Part shown: piece by piece, positions 52,132-60,404 of the stretch
Position numbering within the stretch: position 1 is the stretch's first letter
Layout of the letters: the number at the start of each line of letters is the position of its first letter
Source: Alphaproteobacteria bacterium
Lineage (GTDB): Bacteria > Pseudomonadota > Alphaproteobacteria > Micavibrionales > Micavibrionaceae
Direction of reading: 5' to 3'
Assembly (NCBI GenBank): GCA_030427385.1
Contig: JAUHWR010000001.1
Location: 930,001-994,000, forward strand
Length of the DNA stretch: 64,000 nt
Translations under genes and position numbers: made by a program
Notes under the pieces: model-generated
What the model was told of the DNA's origin: nothing
The model's database searches: none
Seen by the model: the letters and a program-made list of their open reading frames with translations, nothing else

Positions 52132-53413
52132 CCCTGTTAGCCTTACGGTTAAGCAGGCGAATATATATGTTTGGGGATGGCAACAAACAGCCAGATTCCG
52201 TGATGCAGTATGTGGTCGCCGTTTTGGTAAGACATTCTTAGGCAAAGCAGAGATGCGTAGGGCGGCACGTCTTGCTATGAAGTGGGGTGTATCGGTTGAG
52301 GATGAAATATGGTACGCAGCGCCGACATTTAAGCAGGCAAAGCGCGTATTTTGGCGAAGATTAAAAGCGGCTATTCCTCCTAAATGGCGGGCAGGCAAGC
52401 CGAATGAAACAGAATGTTCTATCACACTAAAGACAGGTCATATCCTGCGGGTCGTAGGCTTGGAGCATTACGATAATTTACGTGGATCTGGATTATTCTT
52501 TGCCTTGATTGATGAGTGGGCAGATTGCTCTTATGAAGCATGGGAGGAAGTTATTCGCCCGATGTTATCGACCTGTAAGTATGAGGTTGAAGGTATTCGT
52601 TATGTTGGTGGCCATGCTTTACGGATTGGAACGCCAAAAGGATTTAATCATTGTTATGATACTTATCTGGATGGACAAGGTAGTGAGCCGGATCATAAAT
52701 CTTGGTTATATACGACCTTACAGGGCGGTAATGTTCCCCAAGGTGAGGTTGACGCGGCAAAGAGAACACTTGATCCCAGAACATACCGGCAAGAGTACGA
52801 AGCAAGTTTTGAGAATTACCAAGGTGTTATTTATTACTGCTTTGATCGGCGAGAAAATCATACAGACGAAGCTTTAAAGCCTGATGATGCCTTGCATATC
52901 GGTATGGATTTTAACGTCTCTAAAATGGCGGGGATTGTCCATGTGCTACGTGATGGACTTCCTAGAGCGGTAGCAGAGCACGTAAGTGTATTTGATACCC
53001 CTGCTATGATTAAAGTCATTCAGGATAAATACGATGGACACCAGATTAATATTTACCCTGATGCGTCAGGGGATAACCGTAAGAGTTCAAACGCAAGTGA
53101 GACAGATATAGCCCTGCTGAAAAAAGCAGGATTCCGCGTCATTGTAGATAGTAAAAACCCAAGCGTAAAAGACCGTATTAACTCTATGAACGCCATGTTC
53201 TGTAATACATACGGTGAGCGCAGGTATTTGGTTAATACAAACAAATGTCCGACATACACACAGAGTTTAGAGCGTCAGATTTGGGATGATAAAGGTGAGC
53301 CAGATAAGAAGTCTGGTTTTGACCATACCAATGATGGCGGCGGCTACTTTATTACGAAACTATTCCCAATCCAAAGCCGCAAGCTAGGAACAATTAAAAC
53401 CCAAGGTATCTAA
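52100..53413 (+). CDS. Terminase large subunit
   Basis: ATPase-nuclease that packages DNA into proheads. Walker A-like GRRFGKTFLGKAEM (about residue 40), Walker B FFALIDEWADCSYE, and a nuclease part with Asp residues in HIGMDFNVSKMAGIV and NIYPDASGDNRKSS. About 437 residues from the ATG at 52100; a nearer alternative start lies at 52115. The stop overlaps the portal start by 1 bp. Confidence 0.94.
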   Translation: MKPRPMRQSFNPVSLTVKQANIYVWGWQQTARFRDAVCGRRFGKTFLGKAEMRRAARLAMKWGVSVEDEIWYAAPTFKQAKRVFWRRLKAAIPPKWRAGKPNETECSITLKTGHILRVVGLEHYDNLRGSGLFFALIDEWADCSYEAWEEVIRPMLSTCKYEVEGIRYVGGHALRIGTPKGFNHCYDTYLDGQGSEPDHKSWLYTTLQGGNVPQGEVDAAKRTLDPRTYRQEYEASFENYQGVIYYCFDRRENHTDEALKPDDALHIGMDFNVSKMAGIVHVLRDGLPRAVAEHVSVFDTPAMIKVIQDKYDGHQINIYPDASGDNRKSSNASETDIALLKKAGFRVIVDSKNPSVKDRINSMNAMFCNTYGERRYLVNTNKCPTYTQSLERQIWDDKGEPDKKSGFDHTNDGGGYFITKLFPIQSRKLGTIKTQGI

Positions 53414-54774
53414 TGCAACCCGATGAGCAACACAAAGATTATGTTGCCATGTTTGACACATGGAGCATGTGTAGAGACGCGGCTATAGGTCAAAGAGCGG
53501 TGCATGATGCAGGAGAGGTGTATTTGCCTAAGTTATCAGGGCAAAGCGATGATGATTATAAATCATATAAAATGCGTGCCGTATATTTTAACGCAACTGG
53601 TCGAACGGTTGCGGGAATGGGCGGTCTTGTATTTAGGAAACAGCCTGATATTGAATTTCCGGTATCTATTGAAGATTGGAAAGACGATATAAGCTCAACA
53701 GGCAAGTCATTAGAGGGTTTTGCCGCTGAATGCATTAAAGAAGTTCTTATTGTCGGGCGTGGTGGTATATTGGTCGATTACCCATCAAACGCTGATGAGG
53801 ACATCACAAAAGCAAAGGCGAAAGAGAGTGGTTTAAGACCATATTTAGGATATTACCGCGCTGAAAACATTTTTAACTGGAGATATGAGCGCGTAAATAA
53901 TTCTTATCGTCTGATTGATGTATATTTAATGGAGAATAACAACGGTGAAGCGCAAATTAGACGCTTAACTCTTGAAAATGGTTTTTACGAGCAGGTCATA
54001 TACATTCAAGAGCATAAAAAGTGGGTTGAATTAAGCAGAGCCGCCCCAGAAATGAGTGGCGCAGCATTAAAAGATATTCCTTTTTGGTTTTTAGCTCCTA
54101 ACGAGCCAGACGGAGAGATTCAAAACGCACCTATTGAAGACTTGGCGTATATCAATATGGGTCACTATCGCAATAGTGCAGATATAGAAAACGGCGCACA
54201 TGTTGCAGGGTTGCCAACGCCTTATATTACAGGTGTAAGCGATGATGCACAGGTTCATTTAGGTAGTAATGCTGTTTGGTTGCTTCCTGATGCAGATTGC
54301 AAGGTCGGATTCCTACAATGCGGCGATGAAGGTTTTGCAACACTTGAAAAGTTGATGGATCGCAAAGAGGCGCAAATGTCTGCTTTGGGCGCACGTATGT
54401 TAGCCCCTGAAAAAAAAGCGGCGGAAGCGGCGGAAACTGCGGGAATAAAACGCGGCGGTGAAAATAGTGTTTTAGCGTCCATGGCGGGAGCGGTAGAAAA
54501 ACAGATAGGCAAAGCCCTTGCGTTCATGGCTCTTTGGGCGGGTGTTACGGAAGAAATTAAATTTGAACTAAATAAAGATTACCTACCTACGCCTATGAGC
54601 GCACAAGATATCACTGCTTGGGTTGGTGCATGGCAGAGCGGCGCAATATCAGAGGAAACGTTCTTTGAAGGATTACAAGCCGGTGAGGTTATATCAGAAA
54701 GCTTGACCTTTGATGATGAGAGGGAGCGAAAGGAAAATACAGAGCCTAAGCTTGGTACATTAAATGACAATTAA
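53413..54774 (+). CDS. DUF4055-family phage portal protein
   Basis: 453 residues. CRDAAIGQRAVHDAGEVYLPKL, YKMRAVYFNATGRTVAGMGGLVFRKQPDI and KEVLIVGRGGILVDYPS match the DUF4055 portal-type family. The portal ring is the DNA entry vertex. Lies between terminase and the head-morphogenesis gene as expected; overlaps the next start by 11 bp. Confidence 0.85.
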   Translation: MQPDEQHKDYVAMFDTWSMCRDAAIGQRAVHDAGEVYLPKLSGQSDDDYKSYKMRAVYFNATGRTVAGMGGLVFRKQPDIEFPVSIEDWKDDISSTGKSLEGFAAECIKEVLIVGRGGILVDYPSNADEDITKAKAKESGLRPYLGYYRAENIFNWRYERVNNSYRLIDVYLMENNNGEAQIRRLTLENGFYEQVIYIQEHKKWVELSRAAPEMSGAALKDIPFWFLAPNEPDGEIQNAPIEDLAYINMGHYRNSADIENGAHVAGLPTPYITGVSDDAQVHLGSNAVWLLPDADCKVGFLQCGDEGFATLEKLMDRKEAQMSALGARMLAPEKKAAEAAETAGIKRGGENSVLASMAGAVEKQIGKALAFMALWAGVTEEIKFELNKDYLPTPMSAQDITAWVGAWQSGAISEETFFEGLQAGEVISESLTFDDERERKENTEPKLGTLNDN

Positions 54775-55816
54775 TGAAGATATCCTTGATGGCAATATTC
54801 GCCACATGGTTTATCTGGAACGCTATAAATCACAATCTGTCAGAAAGATTATATCGCTTTTAAATAAGGTTGATGATGATTTAACAGAGCAGATTATAAA
54901 GCGCCTGATTAAGATTGAGGATCGCGGCCTTGATATTGGCAAAGACACCACAAAGAGACTGAATGAATTAAGAGATATCATCAAAAAGCAACGCTTTGAT
55001 ATTATAGGTCAGTTAAATGACCAGATGGAATTAGATTTGGTTGATTTTGCGGAATATGAGGCAGATTTTCAGGTTAAGTTAATTGAAAACGCGGTTCCTG
55101 TAGAGATTGCTTTGGCAAAGCCTGCGGTATCACAATTAAGAGCGGCGGCGCTATCACAGCCATTTAGAGGCAGGTTGCTTAAAGAGTGGTTTGATGGCTT
55201 GGCAAACGCCGATGCACAACGGATCAATGACGCAGTGCGAATTGGTATTACAGAGGGCCAGACAACTGACCAGATAGTCAGGCGCATTCGCGGTACAAAG
55301 GTTAATCAGTATTCGGACGGTGTTTTGGATATTACACGCAGAGAAGCGGCGGCGATTGTGAGAACGGCAACGGCTCATGTATCACACGCGGCAAGTATGC
55401 AGGTTTATAATGATAATGCGGAAGTTATACGCGGATTGAAGTGGGTTTCCACTCTTGATGGACGCACAAGCGCCGTTTGTAGGTCAAGGGATGGTAAGAT
55501 TTATGAAGTGGGTAAAACCCCACCAGTTCCCGCGCATTTTAATTGCCGTAGTAGGGTCGTTCCGTATTTAGGCAATATTGACATTAAAGGATCAAGGGCT
55601 GCACAAGGGGGCGCAGTACCTGATGATGTGTCATACGGCGACTGGCTTAGAAAACAGGACAAAGACGTGCAGGAAGATATTCTTGGCGTAAAGAAAGCAG
55701 GGTTATTCCGTAACGGCATGAAGCTTGACCGATTTGTTGATAAGACAGGTCGGGAATATACGCTTGATGAATTAAAGACCAGAGATAAAACAATCTGGAA
55801 TAAGACGTTTAAATAG
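54764..55816 (+). CDS. Phage Mu F-like minor head/head-morphogenesis protein
   Basis: 350 residues. The C-terminal half has the Mu F/SPP1 gp7 motif: REAAAIVRTATAHVSHAASMQVYNDNAEVIRGLKWVSTLDGRTSAVCRSRDGKIY and PPVPAHFNCRSRVVPYL (metal-type Cys, His). The N-terminus is helical coiled coil. It helps build the portal vertex and is found between portal and scaffold in many siphoviruses. Confidence 0.85.
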   Translation: MTINEDILDGNIRHMVYLERYKSQSVRKIISLLNKVDDDLTEQIIKRLIKIEDRGLDIGKDTTKRLNELRDIIKKQRFDIIGQLNDQMELDLVDFAEYEADFQVKLIENAVPVEIALAKPAVSQLRAAALSQPFRGRLLKEWFDGLANADAQRINDAVRIGITEGQTTDQIVRRIRGTKVNQYSDGVLDITRREAAAIVRTATAHVSHAASMQVYNDNAEVIRGLKWVSTLDGRTSAVCRSRDGKIYEVGKTPPVPAHFNCRSRVVPYLGNIDIKGSRAAQGGAVPDDVSYGDWLRKQDKDVQEDILGVKKAGLFRNGMKLDRFVDKTGREYTLDELKTRDKTIWNKTFK

Positions 55817-55838
55817 GGCGAAATCGCCCCAAAAGAAC

Positions 55839-55861
55839 ACCCGCTTAACGGCGGGTTTTTT
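55839..55861 (+). terminator. Terminator after head-morphogenesis gene
   Basis: ACCCGC and GCGGGT form a 6-bp stem with a 6-nt loop, followed by TTTTT. A further hairpin, GGGCGA-AA-TCGCCC (55816-55829), lies just before it. Probably adjusts transcript levels between the head-assembly and capsid genes. Confidence 0.75.
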
Positions 55862-55863
55862 AA

Positions 55864-55927
55864 TGTCCAGTGGACACCAACCCGTCAGTGACGAGAAAGA
55901 TCAACCATGAAAATCAAAGCAGTGCTT
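55864..55927 (+). repeat. Three CAGTG-centred palindromes before and at the scaffold start
   Basis: TGTCCAGTGGACA (55864-55876), CGTCAGTGACG (55883-55893) and AAGCAGTGCTT (55917-55927). Each is a perfect palindrome about a central G, or read as RNA, a stem with an AGU triloop. The third lies inside the first codons of the scaffold gene. Confidence 0.6.
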
Positions 55928-56650
55928 AACGACTTAGAGGGGCTAGATGATAGCCTTAAACAATACTACGCAGAAAAGGATGGTAAATTTTATTTATCCC
56001 TAGAGGGCGTACAAGAACACCCTGAAACGCAAGCCCTTAAAGGGGCGTTAGATCGGGTTCGTAAGGAAAAATCAGACGTTTTAAAAGAGCGTGACGAATT
56101 AAAAGATAAATACGGATCATTGCCAGAGGATTTTAACCTTGAGGAATACAATGCCCTGAAAGACAAGGGCGCAGGTGACGTAGATGAGCGCTTAAAAGAG
56201 CAAAAAGACCGCCTGACAAAACAATTTGATACAGAAAAAGAAAAGTTAATCGGTGAGCGCGATAAGTGGAAGAACGGCTTTGAAAAAGAAGCCCTAGAAA
56301 AAACATTATCCGATAGTATTGCAGAATTAAATATCGCTAAACCTTTTATTCCTGCTGTTAAGGCAATGTTTAAAGGCCGTATCAATATCGCACATGAGGG
56401 TGAGGAGTTAGTAAGCACGATTGACTCCATGCCAGTCAAAGACGCTATGAAGGCGTGGGCTGATAGTGAGGACGGTAAGCATTATGTATCTGCCGATAAG
56501 AATAGCGGCGGCGGCGCACTTGGCGGAGGAAAAGGCATTAAGGACACGAAAAACCCATTTAATAAAGATGCGCCGAACCTAACCGAGCAAATGCGGATTC
56601 AAAGAGAAGATCCACAAAAAGCTGAAAGGCTGAAAAAAGAAGCGCAGTGA
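55907..56650 (+). CDS. Phage scaffold-like protein
   Basis: 247 residues. Long charged coiled coil (DRVRKEKSDVLKERDELKDKY; DERLKEQKDRLTKQFDTEKEKLIGERDKWKNGFEKEALEK) followed by a Gly-rich stretch and a basic end (MRIQREDPQKAERLKKEAQ), the usual look of phage scaffold proteins, and located directly before the capsid block. Overlaps the next gene by 4 bp. Confidence 0.78.
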   Translation: MKIKAVLNDLEGLDDSLKQYYAEKDGKFYLSLEGVQEHPETQALKGALDRVRKEKSDVLKERDELKDKYGSLPEDFNLEEYNALKDKGAGDVDERLKEQKDRLTKQFDTEKEKLIGERDKWKNGFEKEALEKTLSDSIAELNIAKPFIPAVKAMFKGRINIAHEGEELVSTIDSMPVKDAMKAWADSEDGKHYVSADKNSGGGALGGGKGIKDTKNPFNKDAPNLTEQMRIQREDPQKAERLKKEAQ

Positions 56651-57111
56651 TAATACTTGGCGGCGGCGATACACTAGATAGTGATATTTCCGCAGTGCCA
56701 GACATTGAAAGCCGCACAATCATAGCGGTTAATGATGCAATTAAATACTGGAAGGGTAAACTTGATTATGCTGTCACCCTGCACCCTGAAAAACTTCGTG
56801 AATGGGTTAATAAACCCTGCCACGTTATTTCACACAAGAGAGTGCATGGAGCGCATATAGATCAAGTCATACCCGAACTATGGGGTGGATCCAGTGGTCT
56901 TTATGCGGTGCAAATCGCACTTAAAGAATTGAACGCTAAAGAGGTTATTCTCTGCGGTGTGCCAATGACACCTACACCTCATTTTTGGGGAAGTACTTGG
57001 ACGGATGCGGACAAATATAGGCGCGGATGGACAAGAAACATCAAAGATTTGGCAAATGTCAAATCATTGAGTGGGTGGACAGCCGAATTACTCGGCAAAC
57101 CAGAATTTTAG
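56647..57111 (+). CDS. Hypothetical protein with Rossmann-like start, 154 residues
   Basis: GTG start at 56647 overlapping the scaffold stop. MIILGGGDTLDSDISAVPD, then TIIAVNDAIKYW, LDYAVTLHPEKL and EVILCGVPMT suggest a Rossmann-type alpha/beta fold, like small nucleotide-sugar or DUF115-related proteins. Such a protein between scaffold and capsid is unusual; function not assigned. Confidence 0.62.
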   Translation: MIILGGGDTLDSDISAVPDIESRTIIAVNDAIKYWKGKLDYAVTLHPEKLREWVNKPCHVISHKRVHGAHIDQVIPELWGGSSGLYAVQIALKELNAKEVILCGVPMTPTPHFWGSTWTDADKYRRGWTRNIKDLANVKSLSGWTAELLGKPEF

Positions 57112-57144
57112 GCAGTGCCTAATACAGCTTACGCGTCAGTGGCG
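57108..57144 (+). repeat. Two more CAGTG-centred dyads before the capsid gene
   Basis: TTAGGCAGTGCCTAA (57108-57122) is perfect and overlaps the upstream stop codon; CGTCAGTGGCG (57134-57144) is an imperfect copy of the one at 55883. They lie in the 79-bp gap before the capsid gene, which also holds the ribosome binding site AAAGGAG. Confidence 0.6.
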
Positions 57145-57190
57145 GGTAGCACGTCAAACTTAAATCAAAAACATTAAAGGAGAGCTTAAA

Positions 57191-58162
57191 ATGGCTTATA
57201 CTAAACTAGCGGACGTGCTAGTCCCTGATATTTGGGCGCAGTACGTTATTGAAAGAACAGCCGCAAAATCTGCGGTATTACAATCAGGAATTGCAGAAAA
57301 CGTCAGTGGTAACGAAACAGTTGCCGCAGGATTAAACGGCGGTAGAACTGTAAATCTTCCCTTCTATCAAGACTTGTCAGGTGATGATGAGGTGATTGAT
57401 GATAGTGATGATATTACAGTCAATAAAATCGATACAGAAAAAGACGTGGGCGCGGTTCTAATGCGTGCGAAAGCGTTTGGTTCTAGTGATTTGGCAGGTG
57501 ACTTATCAGGTGATGACCCTATGGGCGCTATTGCTGACCGCTTTGCTGATTATTGGGTTCGTATGTATCAAAAAATCCTTATTAGCACACTTAATGGTGC
57601 GTTGGCATCTGCGACAAGTAACGTGTTGGACATTTCCGCACTATCTGGCGCGGCTTCGGACTTTGACGGTGAAGCATTTATTGATGCGGCGGCTTTGTTG
57701 GGTGATACGCAGGATATGTTAGCGGCTATGGCTGTTCACTCTGCGACTTACAGCACAATGAAGAAGCAAGGATTAATTGCGTTTATTCCTGATGATGAGG
57801 GCAAGGAAACTATTCCTACTTACCAAGGTAAGCGTTTGATTGTTGATGATAATATGCCTGTTTCAACTGGCACATACACATCATACTTGTTTGGTTTGAA
57901 CTCGATTGCTTATGCGGAAGGTACTCCCAAAGTTCCTGCGGCTGTTGATCGTGACGAACTTACAGGTGGCGGTCAGGAATTTATCGTCAATCGTAAGAAG
58001 TTGGTCATGCATCCACGCGGTATTGCATGGACACCCGGATCAGGCGTTCCTGCCAAAGCTACACCGTCTAATACGGAACTAGCGGCGTCTGGTAACTGGA
58101 ATAAAGTGTATGAAACGAAGAATATTCGTATTGTTCAGTTTAAACACACACTATCAGCTTAA
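57191..58162 (+). CDS. Major capsid protein
   Basis: 323 residues. The order of genes, the strong ribosome binding site AAAGGAG, and features such as YTKLADVLVPDIWAQYVIERTAAKSAVLQSGI, DRFADYWVRMYQKILISTLNGAL and MAVHSATYSTMKKQGLIAFIPDDEG-YQGKRLIVDDNMP match coat proteins of the HK97-like group. It forms the icosahedral shell. A terminator-like hairpin follows the gene. Confidence 0.9.
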   Translation: MAYTKLADVLVPDIWAQYVIERTAAKSAVLQSGIAENVSGNETVAAGLNGGRTVNLPFYQDLSGDDEVIDDSDDITVNKIDTEKDVGAVLMRAKAFGSSDLAGDLSGDDPMGAIADRFADYWVRMYQKILISTLNGALASATSNVLDISALSGAASDFDGEAFIDAAALLGDTQDMLAAMAVHSATYSTMKKQGLIAFIPDDEGKETIPTYQGKRLIVDDNMPVSTGTYTSYLFGLNSIAYAEGTPKVPAAVDRDELTGGGQEFIVNRKKLVMHPRGIAWTPGSGVPAKATPSNTELAASGNWNKVYETKNIRIVQFKHTLSA

Positions 58163-58168
58163 TTAATT

Positions 58169-58199
58169 GGGGCGGCTTAATGGGTCGCCCCTTTCTTAT
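58169..58199 (+). terminator. Terminator-like hairpin after the capsid gene
   Basis: GGGGCG and CGCCCC form a 6-bp stem with an 11-nt loop, followed by TTTCTTAT. Lies 7 bp after the capsid stop, where partial termination would set higher capsid than connector expression. Confidence 0.65.
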
Positions 58200-58211
58200 A
58201 TGGAGATTACT

Positions 58212-58457
58212 ATGGATTATAAAGACCCTGAAAGAATGAAGATTAGAGAGATACGCGCAAAGCACTATCGCAAAGATCAAAAAGAAGAAGTGAAAAAAGA
58301 AGATAAGCCTGATGTAGAAAAAGAGCTTAAAAAGCTTACGTCAAAAGCTGATGTAGTAATTTACGCCAAAAACACTTACGGCATTGATTTAAGTGATGAC
58401 ATGACGCGTAAAGAGCTTGACGCAGCGGTTATACAAGCTGACAAGGCTGATAAATGA
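58212..58457 (+). CDS. Small phage protein, 81 residues
   Basis: ATG at 58212 with GGAG 6 bases before it. Highly charged helix (MKIREIRAKHYRKDQKEEVKKED), then a small SAP/Rho-N-like or LEM-like end (DVVIYAKNTYGIDLSDDMTRKELDAAVIQ). Positioned between capsid and connectors; probably a head-tail region accessory protein. Overlaps the next gene by 4 bp. Confidence 0.68.
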   Translation: MDYKDPERMKIREIRAKHYRKDQKEEVKKEDKPDVEKELKKLTSKADVVIYAKNTYGIDLSDDMTRKELDAAVIQADKADK

Positions 58458-58930
58458 TAGTCGAAGACGGCACAAACGTCACTGATGCGGATAGTTACGT
58501 CAGCGTTTCATATGCTGACGATTATCACTCTAATCGTGGAAATACTGCATGGACTGGGACGGACACCGTTAAGGAACAGGCGTTAATTAAGGCGACTGAT
58601 TACGTCCAACAAAGATATAACGGTAAGTGGCAATCAACACCAACTTACACAAATCAGTCATTAGATTGGCCGCGGTTTAATGTGAAAAACGTGGACAGTA
58701 ACGAGATTCCAAATAGGCTTAAACAAGCTGTTTGTATTTTGGCGCTAGAAAGTTTCACAACAGATTTAAATCCAGTCCTAGACCGCGCTATCAAGCGTGA
58801 AAAAGTCGATGTGATCGAAACGGAATATATGGACAATGCAAGAGCAGGTGTATCGCGCCCTGCTATTGATGGCATGTTGCGTCCCTTTATGTGGGGCGGC
58901 TCGATGATGGGAAGGACTGTGCGCGTATGA
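58454..58930 (+). CDS. DnaT-like/head-tail connector protein
   Basis: 158 residues. DGTNVTDADSYVSVSYADDYHSNRG and ALIKATDYVQQRYNGKW-SLDWPRFN match the phage protein family often annotated DnaT-like ssDNA-binding, thought to be a head-tail adaptor. Located where such adaptors lie, after the capsid gene; ATGA overlap with the next gene. Confidence 0.75.
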   Translation: MIVEDGTNVTDADSYVSVSYADDYHSNRGNTAWTGTDTVKEQALIKATDYVQQRYNGKWQSTPTYTNQSLDWPRFNVKNVDSNEIPNRLKQAVCILALESFTTDLNPVLDRAIKREKVDVIETEYMDNARAGVSRPAIDGMLRPFMWGGSMMGRTVRV

Positions 58931-59289
58931 CTTATGATAGAGCCGCGAATACAACCCTAGAGAAAATTTCTAAATATGGGCGCGATATCACGCTAACGAT
59001 TAGTGATGATGATGAAGTATACGACCCCGCGACAGATACGTTCACAGCTTCGGGAAGTGATGATTATACAGTAAAGGGGTTGTTCACGAACTTCTCAAAG
59101 ATGGATATTGATGGTGAATTGATTAAACGCAGTGACAAGCGAGTATTAATTGCCGCGTCATCTTTAAGTCAAGCGCCTGATACGGACGATAAAATAACAG
59201 ACGGTACGGACGTATTTAATGTGATTAATACCGAAGAATTAAAGCCGGGCGATACGCCAATACTTTACATGGTGCAGGTGAGAAAATGA
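58927..59289 (+). CDS. Phage head-tail connector component
   Basis: 120 residues from MTYDRAANTTLEKISKYGRD; the ATG overlaps the previous TGA. A short beta-barrel pattern (ITLTISDDDEVYDP, YTVKGLFTNFSKM, RVLIAASSLSQ, VFNVINTEELKPGDTPILYMVQV) is typical of head-closure/stopper proteins. Inferred from pattern and position. Confidence 0.7.
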   Translation: MTYDRAANTTLEKISKYGRDITLTISDDDEVYDPATDTFTASGSDDYTVKGLFTNFSKMDIDGELIKRSDKRVLIAASSLSQAPDTDDKITDGTDVFNVINTEELKPGDTPILYMVQVRK

Positions 59290-59564
59290 GCGGATGTAGA
59301 ATAGGCAAAGTCCGTATGAAAAATGGTGGTGCCAAAATCCATGTTTTGCCAAATTCAAGAACACACTTTCATTCAACAATAGAAAACGCCGCTAAATCTA
59401 TCAATAAAGACACGCACGTTGTTGGTTTTTTTGTTATGGATAAAGTAGGCCAAATAACTTGCGGATTATCACATGGCGATAATTTCACACAAACTCAACT
59501 TAGGGGCGCTTGCGATCAAATGAAAGACGACCTCATATATCAAATTTGGGGTGAATATGAGTGA
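59286..59564 (+). CDS. Hypothetical phage protein, 92 residues
   Basis: MSGCRIGKVRMKNGGAKIHVLP. Basic start, then helix and strands (VVGFFVMDKVGQITCGLSHGDNFT). No family recognised. Overlaps both neighbours (ATGA, and 8 bp with the next start), lying among the connector genes. Confidence 0.6.
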   Translation: MSGCRIGKVRMKNGGAKIHVLPNSRTHFHSTIENAAKSINKDTHVVGFFVMDKVGQITCGLSHGDNFTQTQLRGACDQMKDDLIYQIWGEYE

Positions 59565-59937
59565 TTTTCGCTCGCAACTCAATAAAGCATATCAGGTTAA
59601 AGTCGAAGATAAACTAAGGGATGCCGTGATTGATGCGGCCTTAATCCTTCAAGGTCAATTAATTCAAAGAACGCCAGTTGATACAGGCCGCGCAAAATCT
59701 AACTGGTTTGTTGATATCGGCAAGCCTGACACAAAGCAAGTAGAAGCAGGGTATGCAAACGTAAGTGAGGGCGCTGTTCGTATTGAGGGCTATCAGCTTT
59801 CCACGACAGCGTTTATCTCTAATAACCTGCCCTATATCAAACCACTTAATCAAGGCTCATCACAGCAAGCCCCTGCGGGATTTGTTGAGGGGTCAATTCA
59901 ATACACAAAACGCGCCGTTAAGGAGCTTGCCAGATGA
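59557..59937 (+). CDS. HK97 gp10-like neck/tail-completion protein
   Basis: 126 residues from ATG 59557. LRDAVIDAALILQGQLIQRTPVDTGRAKSNWFVDIG is the hallmark of gp10-type tail completion proteins (TPVDTGRxKxxW). It joins head and tail. Position fits. Confidence 0.82.
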   Translation: MSDFRSQLNKAYQVKVEDKLRDAVIDAALILQGQLIQRTPVDTGRAKSNWFVDIGKPDTKQVEAGYANVSEGAVRIEGYQLSTTAFISNNLPYIKPLNQGSSQQAPAGFVEGSIQYTKRAVKELAR

Positions 59938-60335
59938 ATTTTGAACAAGCAGAAGCGGCGGTAAGAGCATATTTTAATACGAACTGGAACGGCCTTACAC
60001 CGATTGCATGGCCTGACCTACCTTTTACACCGCCTATTGCGACATGGGTGCGGTTTTCCATGAAGCATAATGATGGTTTTCAAGCCTCTATGGGAAATCC
60101 TAGCGGCAATAGATTTAGACGCGTTGGCATGGTTTTCATTCAGGTGTTTCAACCTAAAGGCCAAGCGTCAACCGATGCACGTAAAAAGGCTGATACAGCC
60201 GCAGATATATTTATTGATAACAATTTAAGCGGGATAATTTTCAAGAACGTCAATGCCTTAGATATAGGCGCAGACGGTAATGGATTTTACCAATGGAACG
60301 TCTTGGCAGAGTTCCAATATGACCGAATAACTTAG
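59934..60335 (+). CDS. DUF4128-like tail terminator protein
   Basis: 133 residues. MNFEQAEAAVRAYFNTNWNGLTPIAWPDLPFTPP then WVRFSMKHN and VFIQVFQPKGQASTDARKKADTAADIF fit the DUF4128/tail-terminator pattern that caps the tail tube. ATGA overlap with the gp10-like gene; a terminator follows. Confidence 0.75.
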   Translation: MNFEQAEAAVRAYFNTNWNGLTPIAWPDLPFTPPIATWVRFSMKHNDGFQASMGNPSGNRFRRVGMVFIQVFQPKGQASTDARKKADTAADIFIDNNLSGIIFKNVNALDIGADGNGFYQWNVLAEFQYDRIT

Positions 60336-60357
60336 CCGACAGCTAACCCCCACCAAG

Positions 60358-60382
60358 CCCTGCAATTCTTGCGGGGTTTTTT
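60358..60382 (+). terminator. Terminator before the tail tube gene
   Basis: CCCTGCAA and TTGCGGGG pair (one G-U) round a TTC loop and are followed by TTTTTT. It separates the connector genes from the tail genes. Confidence 0.82.
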
Positions 60383-60404
60383 ATTGCCTAAAGGAGATTA
60401 ACAA

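Noticed and set aside
55990-56439. Open frame opposite the scaffold gene
   Set aside because: Antisense shadow of a coiled-coil gene, Ser/Phe-rich with no start signals.
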